Program-made: the position numbers and the translations under genes | Part shown: piece by piece, positions 60,704 through 64,000 of the stretch | How positions within the stretch are numbered: position 1 is the first letter of the stretch | How the letters are laid out: every line of letters begins with the position of its first letter | Origin: Diploscapter coronatus | Taxonomy: Eukaryota > Nematoda > Chromadorea > Rhabditida > Rhabditidae | Assembly: GCA_964036155.1 (NCBI GenBank) | Contig: OZ038423.1 | Span: forward strand, 36,657,249 to 36,721,248 | Direction of reading: 5' to 3' | DNA: 64,000 nucleotides | Notes under the pieces: model-generated | Database searches by the model: none | What the model was told of the DNA's origin: nothing | Seen by the model: the letters and a program-made list of their open reading frames with translations, nothing else

Positions 60704-62500
60704 CTAGGCAGATTCAGAGTCTGCACGACGAGGTCTTTCAAGCGGTATAGGTTTAATAAACTCACCCGATTTTCGAAAAATATGCTTGCACTCTCTAGCT
60801 AGTTAATTAGTTTAATTTCCCCCTGAAAAGCAATATTGATTCATGACAATAGAGTGGAAAATGTAAATATTCGAGAAAAAAAAACTAGTATAGAATTGAT
60901 CAGGCAGCTAAAATTATGAAAGGTAAAGTATTGCATAATTTATATGAACAGATAAGACTGCCGAACCAATATAATTGAAAAGTATGAGGAATGTTATATA
61001 CGTACTTTGCCTCTTATCAGCTAGCTACTTGCTCCAAGCATGAACATAAAAAGATGATTCGCACACTTTCTATCCCTATGATAGTTCCTTGCATAATAGC
61101 CTTATAATATACAAAACTAAAAGGTCATGTTGAGCACTTATAAATTTGTTGGTAGAATTTATCAGAGATTATGCCTTATCAGTATTAGAAGAACCTTAGA
61201 CGCAGTTATATTCTTTCTTATCAATCTTTAACGAGCCCGTTTATAATGCTTACAAAATAGAAGCACAATTATCCGCTGACAAGTACTAAATGTCATATGG
61301 TTTAGAAGAAAATTTATAACTTCACAAACAATACTTATGTTCAATTTTCCACGATAACATTTCTTTATGTGTTGCATAAAAGTTGAGAAATCGTTAAAAT
61401 TTGGTGTTACGAAATATGCAATATCGGATTTATGCCATGTCTTGATAAAAATGCTGAAATATGTAGTCGATAATAAGAAATTTCCGAATAGTATGATTTT
61501 TAAAATGATAAGCTAAGCTAGGTAATATACTACCATATATAATATGGTCAGATTTTGTACCAACAATACCTCCCGACTTTCCAGAATTCTTTTTTCATCA
61601 TAGAAAATACTAAAATACTCTCAAAATGCACATTTCTTCACATTTACTCAGAAATTTCATCAACAACAATCCTCCGACATCTTTCAGAGGCGAGAGTAGG
61701 GATAACGGTGTGTAAGGTCTGAAACCATCGATCAATCCCCAAATAACTGTATTCTTCTTCTCTTCTGATTCTGATTCCTTCGAAATTCTCACAACAACTG
61801 CACAATAAACGATACAGAACATTATCCAATTTCCACTATTCCAACTCAACTCTCACTATCTCTCTTTCTTCATCTGCTTCATTGACTTCCAACTCTAGCA
61901 CTTTCTTACTTGTCTTTTCAAACTGATCAATTAGTTGAAAACAGTAGTGATTGTAGTAGAGTCTTTATGACAGAAGCAGACGAATTAATAATGACACAAA
62001 ATGCATGAGATCACAGAGATGAGAAGGGGAAAATCATTCAAATTTGTGGAAAGGGGAACTAGTGCAACCAACAAAATATAGAAACGTCAAAAATTTCATC
62101 AACAATTATTCCGACGTTTTCCAAAGAGGCGAGGGTGAGGGACATGTTTGAGTAAGGCTTGAATATCCTTTATTATCTCAAAATTCCATTATCATCAGAA
62201 ATATCCAAAATAGCAATATCATCACCTACAGAATATCACTCACCATCTGTATAACTTCAATCGACAACAGATTAACATTCATCATTAATTCACTTTAGTT
62301 TTAGAAAGGAAAACCTCGTATTTTTCATCAGCAACACCCGTCATCCATACCACTTCCATCAACTAATCAACTAATGTATTCCAGTTCACCAGAAAAACTT
62401 CATCTCACCAAAAAAGCATCATCTTAATCATCACTTACCAACAATAAATCCAAACTTTTTATCCCTGTATTCCATATCATCATCTCTAAATGGAATTACA

Positions 62501-62720
62501 AAATCTCAGAAACTGCATCAACAATATCTACTTCTATCTATCTATCTCCACTAAATCAGCATACATGTCACTTGAACAACTGAGAACCCAGACTTCATAT
62601 TACATCTACCCCGAATTTCATAAATTCAATTCAAATACCACTAAACTCGATCAATTTTGATCATTTCCTACCAATTCCGGATCAATTCTCCATTAAACTC
62701 CACTAAATAAATCCCATTCT
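62501..62720. repeat. Duplicated A/T-rich block, copy 1
   Basis: Closely matches 63696-63905 in direct orientation: shared gcatcaacaatatct, tctatctccactaaat, gaatttcataaat, cctaccaatt and gaattctccatt in the same order. Confidence 0.8.
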
Positions 62721-62974
62721 CACATAACAAAAACTCAAATTTTCAATCAGCACCGCCCATCTCAGAAACAAACACACACTTTTCCATTTTAACAACTAAA
62801 AAACTACTAAAAACTACTAAAAAACTCCTCAAAATTCACACAATTAACAGTCAAAATAGCCATATTAGATTTCTAAATATCACTTTCTTTCAACATCCAA
62901 CTACTAGCATGTAATTCCAGTCACCAACATATCTATTCATCCGCTAAGCACGCAAGTGCAAGTTAAGGCTAAAC

Positions 62975-63013
62975 GAGGGTAGGGCTAGGGTGAGGATAGG
63001 GTAGGGGTAGGGA
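62975..63013 (+). repeat. G-rich telomere-like tract, quadruplex-capable
   Basis: Six runs of three or more G lie within 40 bases (gagggtagggctagggtgag, then gatagggtaggggtaggg). It resembles degenerate telomeric sequence, but not the exact nematode TTAGGC repeat. Confidence 0.7.
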
Positions 63014-63630
63014 AGTCAAGCCTATAACCACTTTGCATAATTATAACGCATTATTATACAGTGATCAATCACTACGTTTATTATATAACGTGATGTCTCA
63101 TGTTGCATCAAGTCATAACTTTGACTGCTCTGGATCCAGGAATGGGGTAAAAAGTGTTCTGGGGGTAATCGGGTGCGGGGAATCCGATTCCGAGGTTCAT
63201 TTCACTCGTAGAAATGCACATATAGCGATAATGACGAGAATTATCTTCGTAAACTAGTGGAGTGCTAGTTTGTGTATGTGCCCAGATTGGTGCCAAGTAT
63301 TTTCAAAATACCAAAATGAATTTTGGCAAAAGAGTTATGCGGGATCAGAGGCTCGAACTCTGGGATACGTTTCGTCTCAATTAGTCATTTACAATATCCC
63401 GAGTAAAGAAAATTATTTAAGTGGGAGAATACTTTGATTATTCGAATAGGATGTATCGCTAATATTAGTGCATAAAGGAATGCTGATGAAGTAGAAATTT
63501 TCTTCATATTTAATCAACTTTCAAATTCGTCGCCCCATAATTTTGTCAGAATTTCCATTTTTTAAACATTTATTCACAAATTCCATCAATAATTATCCTC
63601 CGACATCTTCGCAAGAGGCGAGGATAGGCA

Positions 63631-63655
63631 GAGGGTGAGGGTGAGGGTGAGGGTA
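63631..63655 (+). repeat. GGGTGA tandem tract, quadruplex-capable
   Basis: Four successive gagggt units (gagggtgagggtgagggtga, then gggtaa) directly follow the third copy of the GAGGCGAG block. Confidence 0.75.
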
Positions 63656-63695
63656 AGGCAGGGTAGGCCAAAAATTGATTCACTCAGATTCAGAA

Positions 63696-63905
63696 ACCTC
63701 AGAATTTGCATCAACAATATCTTTCTATCTCCACTAAATTAGCATTATCATTCGAACAACTGAGGATCCAGAATTCATACTACATCTACCTCGAATTTCA
63801 TAAATTTCATTCAAGTCTCAGAAAAATACCATTAAATTCCATTCATTTAGACCAATTTCCTACCAATTTCGGATGAATTCTCCATTTAATTCCATAAAAT
63901 ACCAT
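63696..63905. repeat. Duplicated A/T-rich block, copy 2
   Basis: Direct repeat of 62501-62720, with small indels. Confidence 0.8.
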
Positions 63906-64000
63906 TAGAAGAGGATAACTGAGTGGGTAAGGGGACTGCCATCTTAAATACCAGATAGGAGACAAATGCTCAGATTTTTCATCAGCAACATTTATCTCGA

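Larger units (their letters stand above)
61651..63630. repeat. Three copies of a ~50-bp block ending in a GAGGCGAG(G) tract
   Basis: Copies start near 61651, 62091 and 63578. Each reads aaattCATCAAcaa, then tccgac, then agaggcgag, and then runs into a G-rich string. They are interspersed with A/T-rich DNA. Confidence 0.75.
60704..64000. other. Gene-free repeat-rich right end
   Basis: No gene is supported. The last 2.5 kb carry duplicated A/T-rich blocks and G-rich tracts, described separately. Confidence 0.5.

Noticed and set aside
63335..63420. tRNA-like fragment on the minus strand (CAGAG-TTCGAGC-CTCTG arm and ATCCCGC end)
   Set aside because: A T-arm-like stem is present, but the total is too short, with no proper D-arm or anticodon arm. 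At best it is a degenerate tRNA-derived relic.

Overview
This window is eukaryotic and almost certainly from a rhabditid-type nematode. The genes are compact, many introns are only 45-400 bp, splice acceptors read TTTTCAG, codons end freely in A/T, and several recognisable genes are nematode orthologues: lin-11, unc-11 (AP180) and pash-1 (DGCR8), plus a serpentine chemoreceptor of nematode type. To my knowledge lin-11, unc-11 and pash-1 all lie on chromosome I of C. elegans, so this is probably a chromosome-I-equivalent segment of another species. All multi-exon models were joined by hand from splice signals and reading phase; every complete model keeps frame from start to stop.

Left part (1-29.8 kb). 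A taxilin-family gene runs off the left edge (minus strand). It is followed by an unrecognised acidic/basic nuclear-type protein (minus) and, divergently, the mRNA cap guanine-N7 methyltransferase (plus). The LIM-homeobox gene lin-11 (plus, 10.6-16.7 kb) sits between long non-coding flanks. An unrecognised 666-residue coiled-coil protein (minus, 19.9-24.4 kb) is followed by a small NK-type homeobox gene (minus, 24.8-25.6 kb) whose homeodomain has Leu in place of the near-invariant Phe49. A StAR-related lipid-transfer (START) gene lies at 28.2-29.8 kb.

Middle part (32-49.5 kb). unc-11 has 19 exons, a probable 177-nt in-frame cassette exon, and a C-terminal half full of NPF/DPF endocytic motifs. 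The microRNA-processor partner pash-1 (18 exons, minus) follows, then an unrecognised protein with two C2H2-like finger repeats (minus).

Right part (49.5-64 kb). This is accessory in character: sparse genes, palindromic and Tc1/mariner-like non-autonomous elements, a ten-exon serpentine receptor with a TA-flanked element in one intron, and an intronless gene for an immunity-related GTPase (IRG). The IRG gene lies between two large inverted repeats. The downstream one is an inverted duplication that includes its own 3' end and keeps an open transmembrane-peptide frame in both arms. The last 2.5 kb are gene-free, with duplicated A/T-rich blocks and G-rich telomere-like tracts.

No rRNA, convincing tRNA, CRISPR or operon-type bacterial features were seen. 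At least three families of short palindromic elements are scattered through introns and intergenic DNA.
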